From Onthophagus taurus (Eukaryota; Arthropoda; Insecta; Coleoptera; Scarabaeidae), in NCBI RefSeq assembly GCF_036711975.1, contig NW_027248941.1:2976001-3040000 (forward strand): a stretch of 64,000 nt of DNA, in the 5' to 3' direction. Below, piece after piece: positions 24,763 to 37,774 of this stretch. A model generated the notes under the pieces. It did no database searches and had not been told where the DNA came from. It saw nothing but the letters and a program-made list of their open reading frames with translations. A program made the position numbers and the translations under genes. Each line of letters begins with the position of its first letter. Positions within the stretch are counted from its first letter, which is position 1.

Positions 24763-25198
24763 ATGATGTTAATCAACTTAATATTATTCACTTCATTTAT
24801 TGGTGTTTACTCCACATCAATAAATTATATTTCCCCGAAACAAACCGCACCTAAAGGAAGTGTCGTTGAATTAAATTGCTCCTTTACAGCCCCGAATGAA
24901 GCGTTTGAGGCAATTTGGACCAAATTAGAGCCAACAGGAAATCATGTTATTCTTGGTGTTTCGAAGAAAATCGCCGTTTTGGATCCGAGAATATCAATTA
25001 AATACGATAAAGTAAGTTAAAATTATTTTTTGTAGGATAAAATAACAAATTCCTTAAAAATCGTAGAAATTGCCTTCGATTATCTTGAGAATAAATTCGG
25101 CTCAAATGGAGGATTCTGGGGTTTATGCGTGCCAAATTGTTATTCCGAGCTTAAAGATACTTATTTCGTCCAGAACGGAACTAAAAGTATTACAATAA
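24763..25198 (+). CDS. small secreted single-Ig-domain protein
   Basis: Two exons (24763-25011 and 25067-25198) encode 126 residues. Residues 1-18 form a signal peptide (MMLINLILFTSFIGVYS). One Ig V-type domain follows: Cys in VVELNCSFTAP, Trp in FEAIWTKLEP, and the F-strand signature MEDSGVYACQIV. The second exon must start at 25067 (acceptor TCGTAG), giving a 55-base intron; an apparent 24-base intron ending at 25036 destroys the DSGVYAC motif and is rejected. There is no transmembrane segment or GPI signal. Secreted Ig proteins of this kind occur among insect Lachesin/DIP-like and immune proteins; the exact family is unknown. It is tightly linked to MED21 and may share its transcript region. 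Confidence 0.75.
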
Positions 25199-26102
25199 AT
25201 GATAATGAATGTGAATAATTAATAAATTTATTAACATAACCTTAAAAAAATGTTAATTTACTCGATATTTAAAAGATAATATATTATAATTATTTAATTA
25301 ACAAATGCTTTCAATAATAATTAAAAACGATTAAAATAAAAATCATAAATTAATTAATATTTAATTTAATTTTTATGATTTGAAGTAGTTAGAAACCAAC
25401 TTCACATCTTTCCGTTGTTAATGACATTCGTTGGGGGTGAGTTCACGAATTTTTTTAAAAATCTACGGGAAAATCACCATTTCAATTGTAAAAATCACCC
25501 AAAACGTTTTCTTCGGGACGCGATGTAACGTTTAAAATCAATTCTCGGCGGAATTCGGTGATTTTCCGAGTTGAAAATTCAAAAGTAAAATGTTGATTAA
25601 ATTCGTAATTTGTAGCCATCTTGGAAATGTGACGTCGCCGCTTCAATTTTGACGTTAACCTACAAATTTAAAACTAAATAAAATTCTTTTTATGGAAGGA
25701 AATGAAGAATTCTTAATAAAAAGCAGGTTAGTTTATTTTTTATATTAAAACGATTAGAATATACGACCTAAAAAGATTTTTTAATATTGACTGCGTAAAG
25801 TTGAAATTAACTCCGATAGATGGCACTAGTAAAGGTGAGTTTTTAATAAACGTCAAATGATGACGTTCAAAATGAATTTTGTATGATTATTTTAACCTAA
25901 AAATGCAATAAATCAATTTTATTTTTTATTGCGCACACTTTGAGAACCACTGACATATATTACATTGCCGTAGTTTCTGTAATTCGAAGCGCGGCGACAC
26001 TATCGCTGTGCCGTTGCGGTGCTATACAACCGCAAACCGCTTTGCCAGTTGTGTAGCTGACCGCAGAACGTTCGCGCACGACGCCGCGCCTTATTTTTAA
26101 AA
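25199..26102. promoter_or_regulatory. spacer with CRE-like site and a possible orphan first exon
   Basis: A CRE-like GTGACGTCGCC lies near 25628, just upstream of ATG at 25692, which opens a 12-codon frame (MEGNEEFLIKS) ending at a donor (CAG|gttagt, 25726). No downstream exon for it was identified. From 25960 to 26100 the sequence turns abruptly GC-rich (GCGGCGACACTATCGCTGTG) up to the start of the MADF-BESS gene, probably its 5' region. Confidence 0.3.
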
Positions 26103-26867
26103 ATGACATCCTTTTCAAAAGAAGACGAAGAGAAGCTAATAAATATTGTTGCTAAAAATCCAGTGCTTTACGACAAATCTCATGGTAGTTATCGCGATAA
26201 TTTAGTTAAAGATAAAGTGTGGAGAGCCATAGGGAAGGAGGTTAAGCGAAACAGTGAGTATTTATTTATTAAGGTTAGCTAATAAGTATTAAATTTTGAC
26301 AATATTGCAGGTGAAGACTGTAAAACAAAATGGAAATTTATTCGCGATGGTTATAAACGATTCAAGAAAAATCATACATTAGGCATTGGTTCAACAGCCG
26401 CAAAACATTCCAAACAAAAAAGACACCAACTTCTATTATTTCTAGACGACGTTCCCGAACACAGATCTGGAAGTTCTAATTTACCCCCGTCGCCAGAGGG
26501 ACTAGAAATTAATGAAGAAATGGAGGAAACTAAGGATCAATTAATTTTAAAGGAACAAGACGCATCGAACGATGATGAGCCACCCTATACAGAGCATAAT
26601 AGCGACAAGGAGGAGGCAATTGAAGTCGAGATGAAGAGAAGGCTCAAACAAGAATCAATTTTACACCCCTTTAAACAAAGAGATGAACAGAGAATTCCCG
26701 CGAAAAAGGCTGATGACGATATAGAATTGTTTGTCCGTTATATGGGTGAAGTATTGCGAAGTTTGCCACCTGTAGAGAAAGCGCAAGCAAAGAAACAGTT
26801 GCACGCAGTTCTTTCGGACTATGAAATAATGGCGGCGACATATTTATCTGGCAGAATCGATTATTAG
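26103..26867 (+). CDS. MADF-BESS domain protein
   Basis: Two exons (26103-26253, 26311-26867) encode 235 residues. The N-terminal MADF (Myb/SANT-like) domain reads KLINIVAKNPVLYDKSHGSY, WRAIGKEVKRN, then CKTKWKFIRDGYKRFKK. A charged linker follows, with a C-terminal BESS motif at roughly residues 189-225 (DDDIELFVRYMGEVLRSLPP, then KKQLHAVLSDYEIM). MADF binds DNA and BESS mediates protein-protein contact in insect transcriptional regulators such as Adf1 and Dip3. Many MADF genes in insects derive from or travel with PIF/Harbinger transposons. Here the gene is flanked on both sides by short GC-rich segments unlike the surroundings. The reading frame is intact. Confidence 0.88.
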
Positions 26868-28466
26868 TTTATCTTTTTTTGTTTGGCATATAGTAGCAAC
26901 TCATTATGTTCATCTTCTAATAAAAAACAATAACAAACTATCGCACAAGTTGGAATTCAGACATTGCGGTCGACCGCAGTCGCAAGGTAGCCTGTGTTTG
27001 CGGTCTGCCGCTCACCTCAAATCAATGGTATCGAAACAAGTATAGAACATTTTCGAGTGTACCTATCATCTCTGAAAGCCTTATAAAATACAAAGGAATC
27101 ACACGAATGTGTTAATCTTGAGTAAATTAGAAGTTGATGAATAGATCTACATTTCTTGTTTTGATATAAATATAGCGAAGTAAAATGGATACATTTGACG
27201 CAGACTAAATGATTCAAACTTGTTAGGACGAGGCGCCACAACAGACTCTGCACCAATACAAAAGTAGGCAGTATTTATTGCCTAATTCAAAGTAGAGATT
27301 GAGCCACAATAGAGTTCAGCTGCTTTAATGATAGAGACTGAACGAGTAAAAATTATTAAGCCAAAGCGTCACAATACGATACAAAGCGAGGCAACACCTA
27401 TTGTAATACCTCGGCCGCAAGCGACCTCGGCTGACACTGAATAATGAAACCATATTAAGCCAAGCCATCACAATACACCCTCATTATTATAAAGTTAGGC
27501 AACACCATATTACATTGCCCATGACTAAATTAAACCAAGGCCGTTTACAGATCAGTTTAGCAAAGAATATTGTACACCAACACAAAATGTATGATGATTT
27601 AGAAATGATGGAATACGTTTTTAGGTTAAAATGATATTAGTTTAGTGAAAATTACAATATTTATTTACATATTTCCAAATTACTCTCCACATTCGCCTTT
27701 TTTAATTAAATATTATATCGAATATAATAATAATAAATGTATAAATAAACAAGTTTTTCCCTTTTCTTATTCACTTCCGTTTTCTTTTCCACGTTTTTAC
27801 TTTTTTTTTTTTTAATTTATATGATAAAAATTAAATCATAACATTTCTTTTTAAACTTTTTGTAGTGGATTAAAAAACGAAAGTTACAAATAAAAAATAA
27901 TAAAAAATCACAGTGTGTACCAAGTTTTCAAACAGCGCTATAAGGAGAAACACTTACAATCCGTTCTTAACCTCTAAAATAATAATAATAATAACTATAC
28001 ATGTAATGAATAATTTTATTTCTGTTTGTGATTTCTTTTAAATGTGATTCTCGTTATTACTTTTTTTTAGTGTGCAAACTTAAAAATTAATTGTTAAAGG
28101 AATTATTTTGTTCGTTTATCAAATTTTTTGATTCAATTAACTAATTATTTATCTTTTCGAATTTTAACACAGCACTAACTACATCGAACGGTTTTTTTCC
28201 ACCTTAATTCCGTGTAATTGACGTTCTTACATGATTTTTACGTTTCATTAACTATTTACAAAAAAAATTATAATTAAATAAGAAATAATGGAAATTAATG
28301 ATATATTACACGTTTTTTTTTATTTAACACTTCTTCCGTTTAAACTCGTTTCAACCAAAATTTAAGTTATCAAGTTTAAATTTTCTTAATTAATTATAAA
28401 AGTCTTTAATTAGATGATGAACGAATGTCTTTTTAATTTGTTAATTTTATTTTTCCATTTTTTCTA
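26868..28466. other. spacer with repeats, then 3' UTR of SPPL3
   Basis: 26950-27020 is GC-rich and shares the motif ACCGCAAAC with the other flank of the MADF gene. At 27400-27440 the segment CCTCGGCCGCAAGCGACCTC is the reverse complement of a motif in the 115-bp tandem repeat at 59700. From about 27660 the DNA is AT-rich and is probably the SPPL3 3' UTR; its end was not fixed. No coding exon was found. Confidence 0.5.
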
Positions 28467-30639
28467 TCACACCTCCAAGTGTTTTGCTGTTGTGAACGAT
28501 TTAAACGGCTCAGACCACATTCTTCTCAAATCGCCCTAATAATACAAGCGGAAATTAATAAGAACATGAAACAACTTCTGTACTTACTTTTAAATAGGCC
28601 ATAGTTAATAAAGGTAGCAGCGTGAAGGGCACAAGATATAAAAGGGCTGGTTGGGCGGCTTTAAACACCTCCGAGCTAACTGTAGCAGTTAAGAGACCGA
28701 GGAAATAGCCGAGTAATGAACAGTGAAAGTAGGTCAGGCGCGATCCGGTCAAACCTTGCGATTTCTTGTACGCATCGTATCTCAGAACGAAGCACAACAA
28801 TAATCCCGGCATGACGATATCACCAAGACCTAAACAAATTAAATTAATTTTTATTAGGCTACACTTACGCCCTAATTACCCAACATGCTAAAATGACCAG
28901 AATTATGTATACTAGGAAAAACCAGCTTCCCCGGTAAAGATAACTTTGGGGCCTCTTTGGCTACAGTCCCCAAATGAAGCTTTCTAGCTACCAAGCCAAC
29001 GGGGTTATCAGCGGGTCTTGTTGCAACCTAAAAAATGTAAATGTAGAATCATTTAAGAAAAATCGTAAGAACCCACCTTAACCATAACATTTGTGCTAAA
29101 AATATACGATGAGAAAAACACCCAAAATACATCATATATTAACAATCCCGTTAATAGTAACGTAGATACTTTTAAACTCGGTAATCTTACGAATGCTATA
29201 AAAGCTACGCATAAACCCATCCCCATCGCGTCCATCAATAACCAATGACCTAACCTCAAAAAAATCACAAATAATTATTAATTTCGATTAAAACAACGTT
29301 TGTCTTCGTACCTGTTAACACCCAAATGCAAACGATAAACACTGAAAGCGAAAACGATAATAATTCGGCTCCGGTGAATCGGCCGCACATTCCAAAAGAG
29401 ATTTTATTGCCATCCGAACACGGTCTGATTATGTACTGGCACATTGGGAGGAGTAAAAATGCCAGTGCTACAGTTGCTATTACTAAAAAATAATAATAAT
29501 GAACTAAAAATTTAAAAAAAAATTTTTAAGGTTATAATTATTACAAATTTTCTTCTCAAGCTCGATTATATAATAATTTGATAAGATTTAATTATCATAG
29601 TAATTATTCATTACTTTGATTGAATTCCTTTTTAATTAATCAGTATTTTGCAATCAATTACATAAATTTTAAAAAAAGTGAGGTTAGAGTTAAAAAGATT
29701 AAAAAAAACATCATGAAGTTGTCCATTTGTCTATAATATGATAACTAACTTCAAGTTTAAAATGTCAACCTCAAATTTTGACTTATCTTCAGACCCAAGG
29801 ATAACCCCAAATGTTTCTAGTTTTAGGTCTAGTGTTAGTTCTAGTTTTAGTGCAATAAAAATATGCAATATAGGGATATCTTATGCTAACTAGCACTAAA
29901 AAAAATTTTGTTTGAGGTTATAATTATTAAAATTTTTTTTTCTCAATCTCGATTATTTAATAATTTGATAAAATTCAATTTCAAAATAGGACAAAACCCA
30001 TTATTGATTGCTAATAATTATTACTTTGATTGCATTCCTTTTTAATTAATCACTATTTTGCAATCAATTACTTAGAAATAAAAAAAAAAAAAGTGAGGTT
30101 AGACTAAAAAAAGATTATTAAAATTCTAACCTACAAAAATGAAATTAACATAAACTTATTGATTGGTAATAATTATTTCTTTGATTGACTTCCTTTTTAA
30201 TTAATCACTATTTTGCAATCACTTAGAATTTAAAAAAAAAAGTGAGGTTAGATTTAAAAAACTTATTAAAATCTTAACCTAAAAAAAATTAAATTAACAC
30301 AAACTTACTTGCCGTACAAATAGCAAACAACATTTGCATCGAATCGAAAAAGAAAAACATCACCAACAACGATATGCTCGCCCCCAATGGTAAACAAAGT
30401 GCTTGCAACGTATCCAATGTTTGAACGTTCGTTTCAGATTGTAATTGCGTTGTGGGATGTAACAAACAATTAGTTGTTCCGGCGGCTCTATCTCGAGCTT
30501 CTTGTTCCATGTTTAAACTTCGAAACGATCCGTAAACTATCAACAACATTGAAATTAAAAACGTTGAAACACGACTTGAATCTACGATATTGTAAGCCCA
30601 TTGGTACTCGACCGTTTGTTGACCATTCGCATCAGCCAT
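28467..30639 (-). CDS. Sppl3: signal peptide peptidase-like 3 (intramembrane aspartyl protease)
   Basis: Six exons (30639-30309, 29482-29312, 29249-29077, 29027-28880, 28829-28588, 28535-28467) encode 377 residues in perfect phase. It matches SPPL3 along its length: [50 protein letters not shown]. Catalytic aspartates lie in [12 protein letters not shown] (YD motif) and [10 protein letters not shown] (GxGD); the PAL motif is [12 protein letters not shown]. The C-terminus MWSEPFKSF...HLEV resembles the human tail. The enzyme sits in the Golgi and sheds glycosyltransferases and similar type II proteins. Typical for SPPL3, there is no N-terminal signal peptide and no protease-associated domain. 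Confidence 0.97.
29526..30275. repeat. three degenerate direct repeats in SPPL3 intron 1
   Basis: The stretch ATTACTTTGATTG.ATTCCTT followed by TTAATTAATCA.TATTTTGCAA, an A-run and GTGAGGTTAGA occurs near 29605, 30015 and 30172. The first two copies share a further 5' part (GGTTATAATTATTA...CTCGATTAT) starting near 29530 and 29915. This indicates local duplication within the intron. Confidence 0.7.
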
Positions 30640-32887
30640 CGTTAAAACAAATCAATTTTATAATTAAAATTGATCGGGGGACACTTTTTCCTCCTATTTT
30701 TGTTCCAATTTTGAGCGCGTTTTAAACACACCCGAGTTAATTTGACTATCTGTTGAACAAGAAATAAACGTACAAATTAAAAAAAGAAAATTTAAAAAAG
30801 TAATTGGGTATCAGTGTGCTTAGATTATGATTTGACTGATTTCAATGATTTATGGTGGATTATTTTTTGCAGGGTAACCTAACCTTCTTTGCCGGGTTGT
30901 TGGTTCAACTCTGAGAGCCCCGTTTTCGACTGAATTCATCACTGTTCGTCGTTTATGCCATTCATTTTCGTGTATTATTCATTTTTTTTGATTGCGCTAT
31001 ATACATACGGTTATGTATACAGTGACCGCCATGATACATTTCTTCAGAAACTGTTATGTACGTAAGCTCAACAAAAGTTTTTTAAACCAATTTTAAAAGT
31101 TTTTGTGTTAAATATGTGAGAAATCAATAAAAATCGTTAATTACAGTTTAATTCACCGAAATTATTGATTATCGTTAATGATTTTAATTAAAACATTAAT
31201 TTTTCTTGGTATAGAAATTATTTTTTGTGCGTTTTCTTTTGATTGTAGGTGTAATTTTCACCGTAAACTTTCTCCGAGTTATTTCACGCATAAAGTGTTA
31301 TGTGTGCCCCCTTTTTTGTTTGTCGTAGGTGTTGTTGAGATGATTGTCCGGTTATTGTTCACGAAGTAATTAAGAATTTGTGGGATTTCTCACAATTTTT
31401 AAAAATTAATCGTGGTTTTTTATTGAGAGGTTATGCAACCCAAATTACATTTTAAGGTTATTTTGTTCACATTTAATTTTTATAATTATTAAAAATTTAT
31501 TGATTTAAAGCGACTAAGAGGAGTAAATATAAATTTAACATTGTACGATGACTCTAATTAGGCTGCATAACTGAATCGGAAGTTGATTTTACCAACTTTG
31601 TTTGATCACACCATGGTTAATTATGTTAATTACTCCAAATTAATTATTTTCGTGGCTTTATATAATAAGGAATGAGACAATTTTGGTTTTAATTTAAAAT
31701 CACAGTTTCATTTTTATAAAATTAGCTGCAAACTGTTGATTTTCCAACCTCTACAAATAAAGCATTTTTATTTAGTTTAATATAATTTATAAGTAAACGT
31801 TTTTCTTACCAGATTTTCCTTATTAATATCTTTTTTCGGTTGAGCTTAAAAGCTTTAGAACATCATAATACTCTGTATATCCATGGAAACAGGAGATCAT
31901 AACCTAATAATTTCGTTCTAACCTCAAAGTGTTGCTATTTGCAAGATTTTTAATGAAATTATAAGCTTAATATTATTCATTTTTCCAATATTAATTGTTG
32001 TTAATTAATAATAGGAACTTGATGAATGAGTTTGTGTATCTAGGATGCATCGAAGATAATCACGGATTGTTCCTCTCTGTTTCTGACATTGTCAAAATAA
32101 AATTAATTGAATTTTTGAGGTTATGACATATCAGTACCCCTCCAGAGTGCCATGACGCCGCAAAACATTTCTCATTTGTTCTTGGAGTATAAACAATCAA
32201 TCCGTCAAAAAAAATTTATATCAATCACTCCAATTTTTTTATTTTCATAATTTCTAGAAGAACCATCCCGTTTTTTAACCGACGTCCTTCACATCTTCCA
32301 TCCTAAGAAGCCAATTCGAGAAAGATTTAAAAAGAAATTTTAAAAATTAAAGAAAATTTGACGAGAGAAAGTAATTATTAAAAGACGAAGCTCCCTCTAT
32401 TGATCGGAAGCGGTAATAACGACTTGGAAACGTGAAATTGGGTGTAGAAAAAAATTTTTACATTTGGTAACTGACGTCACACCGTTAGGCGGCTCTTTTA
32501 ACTGTCGGTAAGTTGTAAGCGCTGTTTTACCATCTTCGGCAGAGACACGAAGGTGTTTCGCGAGTTTTGCGTGCGCGTCAGTTGAGTCGAAGCTTAGATC
32601 GTGCGGCCATTTTGGTTGCACAGAGGGCACAGAGAACGAAAGCATCTTTCGAACCGTGCGGTGTGTTAAAGAAGAGGAGAACGTCGCAAGACTCCGAAGC
32701 TTATTTTATTATTAAGAAATAAGTGAATAGGGGGCGAAGGAAAAGGCAACGCCCGGGAACAAGAGACGACGTTTTGAGAGAAAAAAGTAGTTCGCGGCGC
32801 GGCGGTTCCCCCGGTTCCGGTATTTGTTGGTTCTTCAACACACTTTCGACGAACCCTTAAAAAAGAGTCATCCACATCCATCCGATA
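30640..32887. other. divergent spacer with 14-3-3 epsilon 5' region
   Basis: Between two divergent housekeeping genes. 32540-32887 is GC-richer and is probably the promoter and 5' UTR of 14-3-3 epsilon. The 63-codon frame at 31178-31369 (FLGIEIIFCAFSFDCRCNF) has no start context, splice or family support. The remainder is AT-rich and featureless. Confidence 0.5.
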
Positions 32888-35800
32888 ATGTCCGAGAGGG
32901 AGGACAACGTGTACAAGGCCAAATTGGCCGAACAAGCTGAAAGATACGATGGTGAGTTGTATTTTTTATGTTGATTTAGTTTTTAATGATAAAATTATCA
33001 TTTTTTTGATTTTAAACTAAATAATTTTTTTGAGATATAACCTAACTTTCTCTTAAAAACCCCCTTTTTTATTTTATTTTTTTTAATCGTTTAAAAAATC
33101 AATTTTTCTACCAAACTATACTATTTTTTGGGGGCCCCCCGATGTTGTCATGACAACCGGTTGGGGATATTGATCTAGTTCTCTGGGACTGCGCGCGATG
33201 ATGAGAGACGAAGACGGATCGAAGAGAAATGGGTTAGAAAGGGATGGAAAAAGGGGCGTTCGTCTGTGTGGGTGATTTTTTTCTTCTCGCGATTCTAAAA
33301 TTTACTTCGGGGTCACCGTTAAAAACTACGCCCCATTTACCCCTTAAAACGTCGAAATAATTTCCCGAAACCATCTTTTTAATCAGTTTAATAAATTTAA
33401 ATTAGGGCGTTGTTCTTCTTTGCATTTTCTTCAACTTTGTTAACAATTAATTCAATAAAATTAATTTTTAGGTTATGTCACCTCACTTTTTCTTTCCCCT
33501 TTTTGCTCCTTATTGGTTGAATCGTCAATTTGTGGTTATTTAAAAATAAAATTAAGTTTTAGTTTGTTCAAATTGGTGGTAAATGTTGCTAAATGCGATA
33601 ACTTCTTAAATACAGTTTGAGGTTAATTCATAACCTCAATCGATACATTATTTTATTTTTAATAAAAAAATTGACGTTTCTAAGATGGATAAAAATCGAT
33701 AGATGGCGTTTCAATAACTAAATTAATTTAATTCTACTTCTTATGGCTGGTATTGTGTCAAAGTCAATTTTTCTTAAAACGGCGTTAATCCGCTTGGAAT
33801 TTCTCACCAACGATAAAATATTGTACCGTTATTATTAACATACGTTAAAAAACGTGAGGAATTTCATTTAATGACGTATTAACATATTTAGTTGAAACGA
33901 ATTTTTTTTTGAGGTTATGTCGAAAAAAATCTTTTATTTAACTTATTATAAAGTAAAAAGAAAAACGGAAATAATTTCCACGTGCCTAACGTCCTCGAGT
34001 ACACTCACACCGGAAGTGCACGGTCGCGGGAAACCAATTATAAAATTATTACCTCTTAACAAGGCGAGTTTTTTAACCTTTTTTTATCTCTTACGAATCA
34101 ATATTTGCCTTTTTTTAGTTGTTGTTATATTTTTATTATAAAAATGCGTTAACACACTCGTAATTGTTATCAATTAATCTATTTTTTTTTAATTAACAAG
34201 TTTGTATGCGGAGGGAATTACTCACAGCTGACTCATCGACCGTTCTCGTACGTAAAATCGTTTTTAAACCGTCGATCCTTTTCAGACAACGACAGTTGGT
34301 GTCGTTTTCTTTTTTAAAACCATTTTCTACGTGCCTTATGGTTAATATAAAGTGGAGGTCAATAACCTCTTTGTATTTAAATTATTTTGCCATAAAAAAA
34401 TCTAAATAATTAGTTGTTGATTTTTAATTAACTAATAGATTTAAATTAACTAAGATTATCAAAAACTATTTATTAGCGGTTTATTTATGACGTTTTGAAG
34501 GTTATGTTGCTTACTTAAAAACAATTATGTTTTTAATTTTTAACAAATTAATTATTAAATTTACATCCCTCCGGATAAAATTAAGTTAAATTTGTAAATA
34601 ATTTTTTCTAAAAATGAATTGGTTTACTAGTAAAATTTTCGTTTCATGGATTGGTATTATTTTTTATCCTACTGTCCAAGTTTTGTATTGAATTTTATTA
34701 AAAAAATTTCGAAAAATATGGTTATAATGCAAGTAATTATACTTGATCCCACAATTAGGTTAATTTGACTTATTTCAATAACATTTCTATATACATCTGA
34801 ATCTTTTTTCACCCTAATTTACCCCATTAACCTAATTTTTGCCCTTTAAGGATTTCTTCATGAAAACTTATTATTGAAGATCCATTTTATGGTTATTCTT
34901 TAATTAAATCGTTGAAAATATAAATCTCATTTAATGTTTTTGAAGTTATGTTGAAAATAATTAGAGGTTGGTAACACTTCGCCCTGAAATTCTTAAAACG
35001 TCAAAAAAAGTTTTTTGAGGTTAATTTTTATAATTTCACATATTATATCAATACAAAAAAATTTGATAAATCGGTTTAAATTTTTTTAGAAATGGTCGAT
35101 GCGATGAAAAAAGTGGCAAAACTTGATGTGGAGCTAACCGTGGAGGAACGTAACCTGCTCTCGGTTGCTTATAAGAACGTGATCGGTGCCCGACGAGCAT
35201 CGTGGCGGATAATTTCGTCGATTGAGCAGAAGGAGGAATCAAAGGGAACTGATGATAAATTGGAAATGATCCGGCAGTATCGCGGTCAGGTTGAAAAGGA
35301 ATTGAGGGATATCTGTTCCGACATTTTATCTGTTTTGGATAAACATTTAATACCGGCTGCTTCGACGGGAGAATCCAAAGTAAGTTAATTAACATTTTTT
35401 AATGATATATTTGAAATAATTTAATTTTTTTGTTGAATTAGGTGTTTTATTATAAGATGAAGGGTGATTACCATCGATATTTGGCAGAATTCGCGACGGG
35501 TAACGATCGCAAAGATGCAGCGGAACACTCCTTGGTAGCTTACAAAGCGGCGAGCGATATCGCGATGACAGAGCTACCACCCACGCACCCAATCCGTTTG
35601 GGTTTGGCGCTAAACTTTAGCGTCTTTTACTACGAGATTCTCAACAGTCCAGATAGGGCGTGTCGCCTGGCGAAGGCAGCGTTCGACGACGCCATCGCCG
35701 AATTGGACACGCTTTCCGAAGAAAGCTATAAAGATAGCACGCTCATTATGCAGCTACTCCGAGATAACCTTACGTTGTGGACCAGTGACATGCAAGGAGA

Positions 35801-35930
35801 TGGTTAGATGAAAATTAATTGATTGAATTTATCAACTGTTTAAGAGAGCTAATTTTAAATTGTATTTTTTGTAGGTGAAGCAGAACCAAAAGAGCAATTG
35901 CAAGATGTAGAAGATCAGGACGTGTCATAA
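32888..35930 (+). CDS. 14-3-3epsilon: 14-3-3 epsilon
   Basis: Four exons (32888-32951, 35090-35379, 35442-35802, 35875-35930) encode 256 residues. It begins [20 protein letters not shown], specific to the epsilon isoform. The conserved groove residues are present: [20 protein letters not shown] (Lys and Arg), [14 protein letters not shown] (Arg-Tyr), [14 protein letters not shown] and LWTSDMQGD. It binds phosphoserine/threonine motifs of many signalling partners in the cytosol as a dimer. The C-terminal tail [15 protein letters not shown] is variable and acidic, as usual. Intron 1 (2.1 kb) is long and typical of a regulatory first intron. Confidence 0.98.
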
Positions 35931-37330
35931 CTGTCTTAAACAAAAAAAATTTATATGGGGCACGAAACGACGGCCCCTTTAGGAGCCCTGGCCACCATCG
36001 TTAATATAAAAAGGGGGTTATTTAAAAAATAACGTGGGAATGAGAAGAGGGTAGAGAACATTGAGTGTGCAGAAAAAAAATAATAATAAAAGTGTTGTGC
36101 ATAATGGACGCTCTATCTACTACTACTACTACAACTACTACTACCGGAAGGATTAAAAAAAATAACACGTAACTACACAAAAAAATGATAAAAAATTCGA
36201 GTTTAACTTGAAAACAAAAAAAGTCGAGAAAAAAAATTAATAATTTTTTTTTGATTTAATAACGAGGGTGGCCGCCGCGTACATAATGTATTATTATTAT
36301 TAATATTATTAGCCGTAACTTTATTGTAATCTGTGTGCGATTGAGTGAGTGCGAGTGAATGTGCGATTGATTCTTTAATTTTTTTTTTTTTTTTTGATCA
36401 ATTACAAAAATAATGTGAAAATGAAGTTAGTGCGAAAGATATTAATAAAAAAAGAGAATGAGTATTTGATTCGTGTCTTTCCGGACGTTTACGGATTTTT
36501 TTCGTCGCGATGCTAGAAAAAAACGCCTTTTTACTACTACAACTGCATTATTATTATTATTAACTAATAATCTAGCAAGTTATAAAAAGAAATCATTAAA
36601 TCACATCCATTTATTATGTGAAGAAAGAAAAATGGAATAAGAAAATGAAATGGAAAAGAATCGGAAACAAAAAGAAAACTGACAACCACCGAGAGCTTCT
36701 TATAATGGTAACTTTAAAGGTAACATTAAAAAAAAATTGGTTATTTAAAATAATTTAGTTTTTTATTTTGAGTTTTAAGTTATTTCCTTGTTAAAATGAA
36801 TCGTTAAGGTTTATAATAAACCTTGGTAATAAAATAAAAATGAGGTTGCTGTCCGAGAGAGAATACGAAAAGGAAATAAGTGAGATTGAGTGTGTTGTTG
36901 GTTTTTTTTCTTTTTGTTTAATTGAATGTGTCGAATCTCTTTTTGGATTTAATTTAACTTAAAAGAAACACGCATACAAAAAGAGGTTATATTTTTCTAA
37001 TTGAGTCATTCCGTATATTTTTTACATTTTAATTTACCCCTAAACACGAAATATTGTATGTACTTAAATCTCGAGGTTTTAATGTGTATTTTTTTTAATC
37101 TTAACATCACCATTTAGCAGGATAATTTTTGTATAAATTTTTTTATCAGCGCTTAGGCGGTTGTTGGTTGAGAAATGAGAAAAGCGTTGCTGGCCCGTTT
37201 TATAGCGTACTGTTTCCACTTATACATATATACATATATTTTTTAGATGTGTAGGCCCCTTTTTTTATGGAAAAGTGAATTAAACTTCAAATTTATGTTT
37301 TAAATAAAGAAAAAATTTACTTCTAAGTGC
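35931..37330 (+). other. 3' UTR of 14-3-3 epsilon (inferred)
   Basis: No coding frame. It contains CTACTACTACTACAACTACT simple repeats near 36115, several A-runs, and poly(A)-signal candidates, the last at 37302 (AATAAA). Extent is inferred from the absence of another gene before the oppositely oriented PhK-gamma terminus. Confidence 0.45.
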
Positions 37331-37774
37331 GTGTGTGAAGCTGTTTTAGATGAGTATGAGTAAAAAACAAACAAATTGCTGTAATTATTATAAAAATTAT
37401 TGAAAAAAAAAAAAAAACCGTAATTTTAATTCCCTTTATTCAAAAATTTTGACAGTTTATAGGTTATGTTTGTTGTGTGGTGGTTTGTAGTTTTGTTGAG
37501 TTTTGTGCTATAATTTAATTCAGGTGAGTTTTTAATTAGTAATAATCACAAAATAAGGTATTTTTAGTTAATTAAATCGATCTTCTGGGCCTTTAACACC
37601 AAACTTGAGAAAAAAAGGTCAATTTAATCGATAATTTTTTCTAACCTCACTTTTTGTTGTAATTTTAATCAAAACTTCCAATTAAAATCTAAATTAGTAT
37701 CTTTATTGGTTAATTAAAACATTTTTAGATTCATTTCTTAAAATTAAACTTAACCTACAAAATTCGTCTAAAAT

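Noticed and set aside
25012-25036. A 24-base intron in the Ig gene (GTAAGT...TGTAG)
   Set aside because: Too short to splice and it puts exon 2 in a frame lacking the DSGVYAC signature; the acceptor at 25066 restores it with a 55-base intron.
31178-31369. 63-codon frame with a hydrophobic start
   Set aside because: No homology, no start context, AT-driven composition and no conserved splice sites.
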